DNA from: Anodontia alba
Taxonomy: Eukaryota > Mollusca > Bivalvia > Lucinida > Lucinidae
Reading direction: 5' to 3'
NCBI GenBank assembly: GCA_964016985.1
Contig: OZ024823.1
Location: forward strand, 24,559,320 to 24,623,319
DNA: 64,000 bases
The position numbers and the translations under genes were made by a program. Under the pieces are notes generated by a model. That model saw nothing but the letters and a program-made list of their open reading frames with translations, made no database searches and was not told where the DNA came from. Below are positions 55,899 through 64,000 of this stretch, in pieces (within the stretch, counting starts at the first letter, position 1; each line of letters opens with the position of its first letter).

Positions 55899-56177
55899 CA
55901 TTACGAAAACACGCCTATTCAAATATATAGAAAAGTTCACCTCCAAAAATTGAAAATTTTCAGATAAAAAATTCTGATATTTTTCATATTTCTGCTCAAA
56001 ACATAGATTGTGGGTACTCGTTAGAACCGCCTCGGCGAGGCGGTTCTAACGAGCACCCACAATCTATGTTTGTTAGCAGAAATAAGAAAAATAATGTATA
56101 CCCCTTTAAACCCCAGTTTTACTGTATAGAAGTGGGGTTTAAGGGGGTCAAAATTATATAGGCATGTCTTCGTGATG
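55899..56177. repeat. Group B MITE nested in an F/G/H-type element
   Basis: CATTACGAAAACACGCCTAT to GGCATGTCTTCGTGATG. The core GTACTCGTTAGAACCGCCTC folds on GAGGCGGTTCTAACGAG. The flanks look like two halves of one core-type repeat (TTTAGCAAACAATGTTG before; ATCAGACGATTCATAATGAG after), i.e. a nested insertion. Confidence 0.75.
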
Positions 56178-56363
56178 ATACCGATCAGACGATTCATAAT
56201 GAGCCGTCTAATCAGGATCGACACGGTTTGCCATTCTGTTTTGATTTTTTTGACCGTGACCCCATATTTGTAAAAATCGTTCTGACCAGATTCATCGATG
56301 GAAGAATCCATTTGAGAAACTTAGGGATGAAAGAGTTATGGGTTAATTAAATGTTGTTATCAG

Positions 56364-56473
56364 GAGGAAGACAGCCAGTATCATCAGACGATCCACGTAT
56401 TGTCAATGCGTCAAGATGGGCAGCCGAGAAAATAGGCGGGAAACTCTTAAAAGTCATCAGAGCCGAAGAACAG
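56364..56473 (+). CDS. Cystatin-like protease inhibitor, exon 2 (N-terminal wedge and helix)
   Basis: Encodes (with the split Gly) GGRQPVSSDDPRIVNASRWA, then AEKIGGKLLKVIRAEEQ. GG, P, DDP and the following amphipathic helix with conserved N-A---A positions match the start of cystatin domains. The final Gln is the first residue of the QxVxG loop and is followed directly by the intron. The acceptor is TTGTTATCAG and the donor CAGGTAACAT, phase 0. From memory, vertebrate type 2 cystatins have an intron at exactly this Gln/Ile point, which strongly supports the assignment. Intron 2 is 1.46 kb. A 156-codon minus-strand frame overlaps this exon and is a shadow. Confidence 0.88.
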
Positions 56474-56494
56474 GTAACATTAATTACATGTGTG

Positions 56495-56570
56495 CCCCAG
56501 CACACACAACGTCGAAACAACACCGTTTCAATGTCATTTTTAAGCAACGTTGTGTGACCACTGGGGATTA
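56495..56570. repeat. Short group J MITE next to the exon 2 donor
   Basis: CCCCAGCACACACAACGTCG and AGCAACGTTGTGTGACCACT with GGGG are inverted ends of a 76-bp element that begins 21 bp after the splice donor. Confidence 0.7.
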
Positions 56571-56574
56571 ATAA

Positions 56575-56802
56575 TAATAAATAATAATAATAATCGACTT
56601 TATTTATAGAGGGTAACACATTTAGTAAACTAGTACTAATCTTCCATGTGGCCCTCTTTTTTTCCTGGGTAGAAACCAGTACTAAGCAACGTGGATAAAG
56701 TCTCTTGCTCAAGGTAACAACACTTGATGTTAGTAGAGATCGAACCCGGTACCTTTCGATCTCGAGTCCGATTTTTACCACTGCACCACAGCGCTCCACA
56801 AT
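56575..56802 (-). mobile_element. tRNA-derived SINE, family 4, with (ATT)n tail
   Basis: On the minus strand: AGCGCTGTGGTGCAGTGGTA (A box), ACCGGGTTCGATCTCTACTA (B box), CTTGAGCAAGAGACTTTATC, and tail CTATAAATAAAGTCGATTAT with ATT repeats. It lies antisense in intron 2 of the cystatin-like gene, immediately after the group J MITE. No clear target duplication. Confidence 0.8.
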
Positions 56803-57215
56803 GTGAAATGCGCACAATGAAACAAGAGCGCTTTTTTAGAGGGCGGACATATGGAAAAATCAGTTGCTTTGTTCTGTTGAAAACTTGCTTCATTACAGAA
56901 TGACTGCAAACGAATACTATGAAGTTGATATTATAAGATTGTTGGAAGTCTTCACAGAAAACGTTGTTATAGTGTTTGATGAATTAATACATCAACAAAC
57001 GATCGCCTATTCCAGTTTGGAACCATTTGTGTCCTCCCTTGCAGACTGATATATCGATGTCTCATCTGTCCTGCGCTCATATGGGACTAAGTCTATAAGG
57101 GAGCTCGGTAGGCAAGATGAAACTTGTACAATGTTAATTTTACATACATACTCTGAATAATCGTTTTTCATAGTATTTGAAATTATTTATCCTTGTACAA
57201 CCACTCGTGAAAACT

Positions 57216-57475
57216 GAACCCATTTGAAGTGTTGACTTCTTGTTCCTTTGTTCCTATCAAATAAATGTAACGACCGTAAAACGTCTCCCCGTACTTCACT
57301 GTTAAATAAATGTAGCGACCGTAAACGTCTCCCCGTACTTCACTATCAAATAAATGTAGCGACCGTAAACGTCTCCCCGTACTTCACTGTAGTAAAGTAC
57401 GGGGAGACGTTTTACGGTCGCTACATTTATTTGACAGGAACAAAGGAAAAAGAAGTCAACACTTCAAATGGGTTC
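57216..57475. repeat. Fold-back with triplicated left arm
   Basis: The outer ends GAACCCATTTGAAGTGTTGA and TCAACACTTCAAATGGGTTC are perfect complements. The left arm carries three consecutive copies of a 51-53-bp block (AAATAAATGTAGCGACCGTA, then CGTCTCCCCGTACTTCACT), while the right arm has one complementary block. A diverged block occurs alone near 57700. The region 56803-57215 before it has only an unassigned 61-codon frame. Confidence 0.8.
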
Positions 57476-57936
57476 TATAGTTTATATTTTCTGATACGGT
57501 GTGATAATTGAGCTCCGGGATTTTTGAAAATCTATATGAGGATCACTGATGGGACTTAATTGGCCGAAATTGGCTAGTCAGACCTGGAAAAAGTTGACAC
57601 ATACTTCAGCTGTTTTCAGTTTTGTCGGTATTCACTGCTCTCAAGAGACATTCCTTTTAGAATCACTTTACCTTCACTACAGCTGGTGTTAGTACCATGT
57701 GGCGACCGTAAAACGAACGTCTCTCCGTACTTCACTATAGTGTAGTTTACATTTTCTTGTCTTCTATGATCGTTGAGCCCATTCCTGCATATTCAAACAT
57801 TTAAATGAGGGTCACTGATGAGGCCTAATTGGCCGAAATTAGCTAGCCTGACGTAGAAAACTTGACAATTTAGCACTTTCTAGCTATTGAGTTTATTGCA
57901 TATGGCTTACAGGATTTCTCGATTGTCATATTTCAG

Positions 57937-57990
57937 ATCGTGTCGGGTTGGATGTACTATATTGACATGAATGTGGCATTCCTCGAACGG
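57937..57990 (+). CDS. Cystatin-like protease inhibitor, exon 3 (QxVxG loop)
   Basis: Eighteen codons: IVSGWMYYIDMNVAFLER. With Gln73 from exon 2 this gives Q-IVSG, the first protease-binding hairpin of cystatins, followed by the hydrophobic beta strand (YYIDMNV). The acceptor is GTCATATTTCAG and the donor CGGGTAGGT, both phase 0. The exon is short: after the strand, vertebrate type 2 cystatins have about 18 more residues containing the first disulfide loop before the next conserved Cys, and these are absent here. Either the loop is genuinely lost or an additional in-phase exon in the 2.2-kb intron 3 was missed; I found none. Confidence 0.85.
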
Positions 57991-58080
57991 GTAGGTTAAC
58001 GCTGAACATGCTAGGTTAACATTTTAATAGGCGACAATTCAAAATGAGCCAGCGCATGACAAAACCTACAAAATGGCATG

Positions 58081-58384
58081 AGCCGGCCTCGGTGGCGCAG
58101 TTGGATGCGCGTCCGACTGGAGACCAGGAGGTCGCGGGTTCGACCCCCGCCGAGGTCGGCAACATTCTTTCGTGGAGATTGATCATGAAATATTTTCTAC
58201 GGTCATTCTCTCCCTTCCGCTGATTCAAGAAGGGCAGTTGTCAGTTTCTGGCGAAAGAATGTGCACAATACTGGTTAACCGCTTGGAGGACTAAGCCTGC
58301 CCAGTAAACGCGTGGTTAGGTAAACTGACCGCGCTCGACATGACCCCATTGGGTTGACTGGGCCGTAAAACCTCAACACAACAA
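58081..58384 (+). mobile_element. tRNA-derived SINE family 1, full length, 12-bp perfect duplication
   Basis: AGCCGGCCTCGGTGGCGCAG (A box) and CGCGGGTTCGACCCCCGCCG (B box); tail AAACCTCAACACAACAA. CAAAATGGCATG flanks at 58069-58080 and 58385-58396. The intact promoter boxes and perfect duplication make it one of the youngest-looking copies. Intron 3, sense. Confidence 0.92.
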
Positions 58385-58396
58385 CAAAATGGCATG

Positions 58397-58745
58397 TGCG
58401 CCCAGCGAAGACTCAGATCAGCTTGGGCATCCAACCAGTCTGATCAGAGTCTTCGCTGTGCGCTCAATGTGAAGCTAAATCAACCTGGGCATCCGCCCAG
58501 TCTGATGAGAGTCTTCGCTATCCACATGACGATAGCTTGGACCCTTAGATACCCATTGAGTTCACATCGAAGACTCTTATCAGACTGAGATGCCCAGGCT
58601 GTTATTTTTGTTATTATTTCTAGAAGACAGGCTTTCACATTTCAAGTAAAAAGTCGCCTCCTCAGGAGCCTATTTTCGGTTGAAGTAAGAAAAAATATCA
58701 TTTTGTCGTCTGCTGAGTTTACCCCGAGTGTGATAACGATTAAAC
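58397..58745. repeat. Inverted and direct repeats plus worn group E MITE
   Basis: GCGAAGACTCAGATCAGCTT and CCAGTCTGATCAGAGTCTTC are followed by a second similar pair (58490-58520) and a complementary copy (CGAAGACTCTTATCAGACTG at 58566). 58608-58745 has group E features (ACAGGCTTTCACATTTCAAG; CATTTTGTCGTCTGCTGAGT). From 58746 to 59192 nothing more was recognised. Confidence 0.55.
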
Positions 58746-59192
58746 GCAGCCACTTTATGACGCGCGCAAAGCAAGGGCTCTGACGCCTTAATCGATGACT
58801 GAAGTCCCTGTTCAGACTAAGCACATCAGACTGCGCATCTATGCATTCTGGTTAAAGTGTGAAGGCGAATATTGGCCTTTATTTACCGTATATGGAGAGA
58901 GCTATTTACTTGCGTTTCGATTTTGCTACTTGAAGGGAAAACAAGACTCATGGTTGTGTATGCTGTTATTGTAGACACAGATCAGAATATTTGACATTGT
59001 AGCATCTAAAAAAGCATGACGCCTAAGACGGTAACATTCCTCGCTAACTGGAAGTTAGCTTGATCAGGCAAAATATCGAAACAAAACGTCAAAGCATTTT
59101 TCGTTTTAAATGTCGATATAACTCGATTTGTTGCAGAACGTCTCTGACGCGGACAGAAGTTTACTTCAGTTATTAAATTCACTGACTTCACT

Positions 59193-59312
59193 ACCCAGAG
59201 GACACATGATGCAGCATCGACGTTAATCCGACATTGTATAACCGTCATGTGCCCGATGGGTGATGTTGCATTGACGTTAATCCGTCGTTGTTTACTGACA
59301 TGACCGCTGGGT
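59193..59312. repeat. Group J MITE
   Basis: ACCCAGAGGACACATGATGC to TGACATGACCGCTGGGT. Twin blocks TCGACGTTAATCCGACATTG and TTGACGTTAATCCGTCGTTG lie within. Direct rather than inverted duplication dominates the interior. Confidence 0.55.
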
Positions 59313-59385
59313 ATATGCTCTAGCAAAACGTGTAAGCTAAAAATAAATACACCATAGGATGTAACTCGAGGGATCCGTAAAATAT

Positions 59386-59749
59386 ATAGTCGAATTTCAA
59401 TGGCTCGAACGTCTTTGGGGCCATAGAAAATTGTTCGAGACATGGGTAGTTCGAGCCACTCAGGGTTAATCATGGAGCCTAGACAGGAGGCAAATAGCGA
59501 TAATTTAGTAAAGTATTTCCGATTTTCTACACAACAATTGTATGTTGAGTGTACTCATTAGAATCGCCTCGATGAGGCGATTCTAATTAGTACACACAAC
59601 ATACAATTTCATGATAAAATAAGAAATTTTCCCTAAATATTTGTTTTCTTGAGCTAGCGGAAGAATTTCGTAGGGACTCAAAAATGAGTTCGAATTAGCC
59701 ACGGTAAACGAGCCATCGATGTTCGAGCTATTGAGGTTCGACTGTATAT
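59386..59749. repeat. Group D MITE (AGTCGAACCTCAATAGCTCG ends)
   Basis: The ends ATAGTCGAATTTCAATGGCT and AGCTATTGAGGTTCGACTGT are inverted repeats. The centre is TGTACTCATTAGAATCGCCT folding on AGGCGATTCTAATTAGTACA, the group A/B/C core again with a fourth set of termini. It lies in cystatin-like intron 3. Confidence 0.75.
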
Positions 59750-59833
59750 CAATATGATCAAAGTCGCTCTATTTGTCATAAAGTTTTGTAAAGTGTATTT
59801 GTGTCCAGTAATTATGCAGAGTTCTGAGATATT

Positions 59834-60027
59834 AACCCTTTCGGTGCCAAATTTTAGACGACATGTGTCTTTTTTTTTGAACAAACAATCGCTTGGAAAG
59901 AAGTTTATATGTAAAGTTGAAAGAATGAATGTCAAACAGCGTAGATCCAGATGAGACGGCTCATTATGAGCCGTCTCCTCTGGATCTGTGCAGTTTGCAA
60001 AAGCCTGTTGTTTTTGCCTGTGGCGTT
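59834..60027. repeat. TTAA-flanked MITE with F/G/H-type core
   Basis: TTAACCCTTTCGGTGCCAAA at the left, GTGGCGTTAA at the right. The core CAGCGTAGATCCAGATGAGA and its complement surround GGCTCATTATGAGCC. It lies about 130 bp before exon 4. Confidence 0.65.
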
Positions 60028-60158
60028 AAGCAAATGACATCTTTCCTTTTAGAGTAGACCCATTTCAGAAGGGGAACAAACAAACGTAACAAAAATAGTG
60101 TGCAAAATTGGCGGTAAATGTACCAAGTACATTCAGTTCCCGTAATTATGTGTTTCAG

Positions 60159-60245
60159 ATGGAGGAAACAGCGTGTAGTGTAAAGGTATGGACTCAGGAA
60201 TGGCACCATAGTAGGAGATTAATGTATTACAGATGTGAAAATTAA
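60159..60245 (+). CDS. Cystatin-like protease inhibitor, exon 4 (C-terminal hairpin, stop)
   Basis: Encodes MEETACSVKVWTQEWHHS, then RRLMYYRCEN and TAA. C97-SVKVW, then EW, then C117 corresponds to the last two strands of type 2 cystatins, with the second protease-binding hairpin (normally PW, here EW106) and the conserved C-terminal disulfide; the cysteines are 20 residues apart as in vertebrate cystatin C. The acceptor is TGTGTTTCAG, phase 0. The four exons total 360 bp, 119 codons plus stop. The position of the preceding intron a few residues before the Cys also agrees with the family. No canonical AATAAA was seen before the repeat element at 60338, so the 3' end is undefined. A shifted or decayed copy cannot be excluded, but no stop or frameshift is present. 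Confidence 0.85.
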   Translation: MEETACSVKVWTQEWHHSRRLMYYRCEN

Positions 60246-60337
60246 TGGTATGTATAGCATGCCGAAACTAATTGTTTACCGTGCATAACTGAGCGTCTGG
60301 ATGGGATTTACCGAATAACAATTAGTGACCATTATTT

Positions 60338-62110
60338 TTCGCTCACCTGAGCACAAAGTGTTCATGATGAGCTATTATGATCGGTCAATGCCCGTCGTCC
60401 GTCGTCCCGCGTGCGTTGTGCGTCATCGGTCGTGCGGGATCAACTATTTGCTTCAAAAGCCTATTCCCCCTACACCCCTGGGCCAATTGACTTGGAACTT
60501 GGTAGAAAGCATTGGGATGACTTGTACATCAAAATTAGCTAAAATCGTTTCGATCGGACATCCAAGATGGCCGCCATGGCGGTAATCCTGAAAATCTTTT
60601 TTGGCTTCTTCTCCTGAACCAAAACGCCAATTGATTTGAAACTTGGTAGGAAGCATCAGGGTGACTTGTAAATCAAAAATAGCGAAAATCGTTTCGATCC
60701 AAAATTCAAGATGGCCGCCATGGTGGCCATCTGGAAAATCTAGTTTTCGCTTCTTCTCCTGAACCAAAAGCCCAACTGACTTGAAGCTTCAGAGGGAGAC
60801 TCAAGGTGACTTGTAGATAAAAAAAAAAAAAAAAAAAAAAAAAAAACAGTTAAAATTGTTCCGATCGGAAATCCAAGCTGGACGCCATGGCCGCCATCTT
60901 GAAAATCTTTTTTTAACTTCTTCTTTTAAACCGAAAGGCTAATTGACTTGAAACTTGGTAGGAAGCATCAGGGTGACTTGTACATGAAAAATAGCTAAAA
61001 TTGTTCCGATCGGAAATCCAAAATGACCGCCTCGGCCGTCATCTTTAAAATCTAATTTTAGCTTTTTCTCCTGAACTGAAAGGCCAGTTCACTTGAAGCT
61101 TGGTAGGAACATTGGAGTGACTTGTACATAAAACAAATAAAAAAACTAAAATTGTTCCGATCGGAAATCGAAGATGCCAGCATTGCTGCCCTTATAATAT
61201 ATTTTTAGCTTCTTATCCTGAATTGAAAGGCCAACTGACTTGAAACTTGGTAGGAAGCATTGGGGTGACTTGTAGATCAAAATAGCTAAAATCGTCCCGG
61301 ATGGCCGCCGTGACCGCCATCTTGAAAATATATTTTTCGCTTCGTCCCCTGTAGCAAAAGGGCAGTTGACTTGGATCTTGGTAGGAAGTATCAGGGTGAA
61401 TTGTAGATAAAAAAAATAGCTCAAATAGTTCCGATCGGAAATCCAAGATTGCCGCCATGGCTGTTATCTTGAAAATTTATTTTTCGCTTATTCTTCTGAA
61501 CTGAAAGGCAGTTGACTTGAATCTTGGTAGGAAACATCGGGGTGTCTGTTAGAGCCAAAATAGCGAAAATCGTTCCGGTCCGTAATCCAAGTTGGGTGCT
61601 ATGACCACCTACTTGAAAATCTATTTCTCACTTCTTCTCCTGAAACGAAAGGCCAATTGACATGAAACTTGGTAGGAAGCATCGGGGTGACTTGTAGATA
61701 AAAATAGCTTAAGTTGTTACCATGGGAAATCTAAGATGGCCGCCATCACTGCCATCTTGAAAATCTATTTTTCACTTCTTCTCCTGAAACAAAGGCCGAT
61801 TGTCTTGAAACTTTATAGGAAGCATCGTAGTGACTAGTAGATCAAAACAGCTAAAATCATTCTGATCGGAAATCCAAGAGAGCCGCCATGGCTGCCATCT
61901 TGAAATTCATTTTTTTGCTTCTTCTCCCGAACCAAGTGGCCAATTGACTCAAAACTTGGTAGGAAGCATCAGAATAACTTGTTGATGAAAAAGAGCTAAA
62001 ACCGTTCCGATCAGGAATCCAAGATGGCCACCATGGCCTCTATCTTGGAAATCAATTTTGGATTCTTCTCCCGAACCGAATTTATCTAGTAATCAGGTGA
62101 GCGATACAGG
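60338..62110. repeat. Long tandem-core element, about 11 units of 143 bp, reverse orientation
   Basis: Begins TCGCTCACCTGAGCACAAAG then ATGATGAGCTATTATGATCG and GTCGTCCGTCGTCCC. It ends AATCAGGTGAGCGATACAGG with CTTGGTCCGCTTGTTA. These are the reverse complements of the tail and head of the elements at 25008 and 47222. Units are marked by AAGATGGCCGCCATGG-type motifs near 60570, 60715, 60880, 61020, 61165, 61305, 61455, 61590, 61740, 61885 and 62025. A 28-base A run sits at 60819-60846. Confidence 0.8.
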
Positions 62111-62455
62111 GAACTTGGTCCGCTTGTTATTGATTAGTGAGAGTTTGCTCACAAATAGCGATAAAGAATTATTTTTGTATAAAAAAAATTGATTAAGGCA
62201 AAATTTTGTAATTGTATTTATTCAAAAAATAAGGTCAATTTATTAAACCCTTTTTTTCTTACAATAAGTACATTGAATCGTGACAAGACACCTTTTCTAT
62301 GACCATTTGTGTTCTCAATATTCCATAATACAATACTTTCACAAAGGGTGGGGCAATTGAAGACCAGCTTTTATTCATTAATTAACGCTTAGCTGATTCC
62401 TTGAAGGTGAATCATGTACCCCTGAGTTTCTGAAGTGGAATCTTCCTTCTTTCAG
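62111..62455. other. Intergenic stretch without recognised features
   Basis: AT-rich; no convincing signal-peptide exon for the possible exon that follows was found. Confidence 0.45.
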
Positions 62456-62612
62456 TTCGATCCGTCCAATGCAGTGTTACAAATGGGATGTCGGTCAAAA
62501 TTCAAGAAATGACTGGCTAGAGGAGATGGCACGTTACGACCCGTATGCGAATAATCAAGCTGTTCCTAAGTGTTCAAGAGTCGGGTTTTTTTTTCACTAC
62601 CTGGCCCTAAGG
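62456..62612 (+). pseudogene. Possible orphan exon with Ly6-like cysteine pattern
   Basis: After a good acceptor (CCTTCTTTCAG) the third frame reads RPMQCYKWDVGQNSRNDW, then LEEMARYDPYANNQAVPKC. CYK at the start, an acidic middle and PKC resemble the first half of Ly6/uPAR (LU) domains. The two Trp codons (both TGG) stand where Cys would be expected in a CxxC and a following Cys. No convincing donor follows (GTCGGG is poor), and the frame runs to TAA at about 62610. It could be a decayed exon, a terminal exon of an unknown secreted protein, or chance. Confidence 0.25.
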
Positions 62613-62624
62613 TTATAAAACTTT

Positions 62625-62799
62625 TTTCATGCTTAACTCAGCTGAGCATGAAATTTATCCTGCTAATAAATCTCAAATTACTAACAATTGCAAATTCTTT
62701 CTTGCTTAACATAGCTGCATGAGCATGTAATTTTCTCTGCTAATAAATATGAAAATGCCAACTTTTGTTGGCATTTTCATATTTATTAGCGGAGAAAAT
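62625..62799. repeat. Hairpin repeat with tandem half
   Basis: 62731-62799 is a near-perfect hairpin: TTCTCTGCTAATAAATATGA and TCATATTTATTAGCGGAGAA around GCCAACTTTTGTTGGC. 62625-62730 repeats the left arm in diverged form twice (CTGCTAATAAATCTC; TTGCTTAACATAGCTG). Confidence 0.7.
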
Positions 62800-62859
62800 T
62801 TCCTACCTCATTCTGCCCACCTCATTCTGCCTGTGCCTCTATTTCTTTATTTTGGCCTC

Positions 62860-63460
62860 GAGGTTGTCTCGGTCAGTGAAAATTTGCATTTGGCTAGATC
62901 TGGTCGGCATCAATCTGCAAAAATTTATAAAGTATTTCTAATGTTTTATAATTTATGGGTATTATTAAATATCCCAAGACATACGGCGATTTCAATATTT
63001 TTCTATTTTTTTGTTTGCTTTGGTGTTGGTCAAACACAAGTTGCATTTGGCAAGCATATGGCCATATATTGTCGGTATCTATCAGTAATCCAAAAATTAT
63101 CAAAATATTCCCAACGGTTTAAGCGCTTTTGCCATTTTCGCTAACTGACCTCGGACGGACAGACGGACTCTTAAGGGGTTACAGGACACCCTTCTGACCT
63201 CGGACGGACAGACGGACTCTCAAGGGGTTACGGGACACCCTTCCAAAGTGAAACTTTCAATCAGTCGACTTTTCTACGAATCGTGCAATATTGACCGACT
63301 TTGTCTCAGTCAGTGATGAATGGCATTTGGTTAATTCTTCAGTAAGATATTATTAGTTTTAATCTGCATGCATAATCCTATCATATGGTTCAAGACTTAC
63401 GGCAATCATATTTTCCATTTGTAGTCTCGTCTTAGTCTCGGATAATGAAAAACGACATTT
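62860..63460. repeat. Tandem-core repeat related to 40925-41420, opposite strand
   Basis: GTCTCGGTCAGTGAAAATTT, GCATTTGGCTAGATC and CGGTATCTATCAGTAATCC are reverse-complement relatives of the 40925 array. GACCTCGGACGGACAGACGG and the following 60 bp are directly duplicated (63148-63196 and 63198-63245). Confidence 0.65.
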
Positions 63461-63659
63461 GGCTATAAATTCTAAAAGGAATGAGACAAATGAACACACT
63501 CACTCTACCAAAAATAGCCGGTGTCAAGCCCACCAGGCCAGACCAGCCAGTCCCGGCCAACTAGGCCCCATCAGCGACTCCCCACACACGCCCTCAAAAT
63601 CCCGGAATAAGCTAAGTGATAATTAGAATGCGCAGTATCCACGCTCGTTGCTAATGTTG

Positions 63660-64000
63660 CAAAGAGCATGGCGGACGGATGGACGATCTCCCACACCCAG
63701 TGGTTTAGGAGGATAGCGTGACGAAAGATGGGCATCCGCCAGACGGACGAACGGAAAAATAATGTTGCTATCGAACACCTTTACTATGAGGGGAAGTGAT
63801 GTAGCAAGTTTGGTTGAATTCCGCCCAGTGGTTTAGGAGTTGATAGCGTGATGGACAGACGCCAAACAGACATACGGAAAAGTACTGTTGCTCTCGCACA
63901 CCCTTACCGTGAGGGGAAGTGATGTAGCAAGTTTGGTTGAATTCCGCCCAGTGGTTTAGGAGGAAATAGCGTGACGGACAGATGGACGGACGACGGACGC
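63660..64000. repeat. Tandem repeat, about 120-bp units, running off the right edge
   Basis: CCAGTGGTTTAGGAG and GGGGAAGTGATGTAGCAAGT recur near 63700, 63790-63830 and 63915-63955, each followed by a GACGGACAGACGG-type run. The last bases are GGACGGACGACGGACGC, so the element continues beyond the window. From 63461 to 63659 nothing was recognised. Confidence 0.7.

Noticed and set aside
56347..56817. 156-codon minus-strand open frame
   Set aside because: It is the antisense of cystatin-like exon 2, a MITE and a tRNA-derived SINE.
56864..57049. 61-codon frame after an ACAG acceptor-like site in cystatin-like intron 2
   Set aside because: It would disrupt the exact Q-IVSG junction between exons 2 and 3 and has no cystatin features.
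58110..58160. Possible functional tRNA gene at the SINE head
   Set aside because: A and B boxes are good but the sequence is followed by the SINE body, flanked by a target duplication, and repeated elsewhere, so it is a SINE head.
59006..59473. 155-codon minus-strand open frame
   Set aside because: It crosses a group J MITE and the left end of a group D MITE and has no recognisable domain.
62749..63144. 131-codon plus-strand open frame
   Set aside because: It starts inside a hairpin and runs through a tandem array related to the one at 40925.

Overview
The window is eukaryotic, AT-rich, intron-dominated and very repeat-dense. The repeat complement points to a mollusc, most probably a bivalve: tRNA-derived SINEs, hundreds-of-bp fold-back MITEs, and elements carrying 140-180 bp tandem cores that end in GACGGACGG-type runs. 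That taxonomic call is inference from repeat style. No bacterial-type operons, CRISPR arrays or rRNA genes are visible.

Two protein-coding genes can be supported at exon level. (1) On the minus strand, the first three coding exons of alpha-actinin (38717-38806, 18570-18804, 8302-8388) encode the acidic N-terminus and the whole first calponin-homology domain. Introns 1 and 2 are about 19.9 kb and 10.2 kb, and the gene continues off the left edge. (2) On the plus strand, a four-exon gene for a small secreted cystatin-like cysteine-protease inhibitor (52329-52437, 56364-56473, 57937-57990, 60159-60245) gives 119 codons plus a stop with every junction GT-AG and in frame. The two genes are divergently oriented and separated by about 13.5 kb of repeats. 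A weaker orphan exon with a Ly6-like cysteine pattern lies at 62456-62612.

Region by region: 1-8.3 kb is actinin intron 3 (a tandem array, MITEs, a hAT-like element nested in a MITE, SINEs). 8.4-18.6 kb is intron 2 (MITEs, a 180-bp array, SINE fragments). 18.8-38.7 kb is intron 1 (a dead mariner at 23.6-24.9 kb; a 3.1-kb tandem-core element at 25.0-28.1 kb split by a LINE tail; about 20 MITEs). 38.8-39.0 kb is the putative actinin promoter. 39-52 kb is intergenic (a LINE remnant, an 80-bp perfect palindrome, a degenerate 250-bp array, a 3.5-kb array of about 19 units). 52.3-60.2 kb is the cystatin-like gene with MITEs and SINEs in its introns. 60.3-64 kb holds three further tandem arrays.

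The most unusual signal is the modular construction of the fold-back elements. The same palindromic core occurs inside elements with different termini, and the same intermediate shell surrounds different cores. Likewise, three long elements share end modules but carry three unrelated tandem payloads. This suggests exchange of modules between non-autonomous elements. All coordinates come from reading by eye; repeat edges are good to a few bases where target-site duplications are quoted and to roughly 10-20 bases elsewhere.
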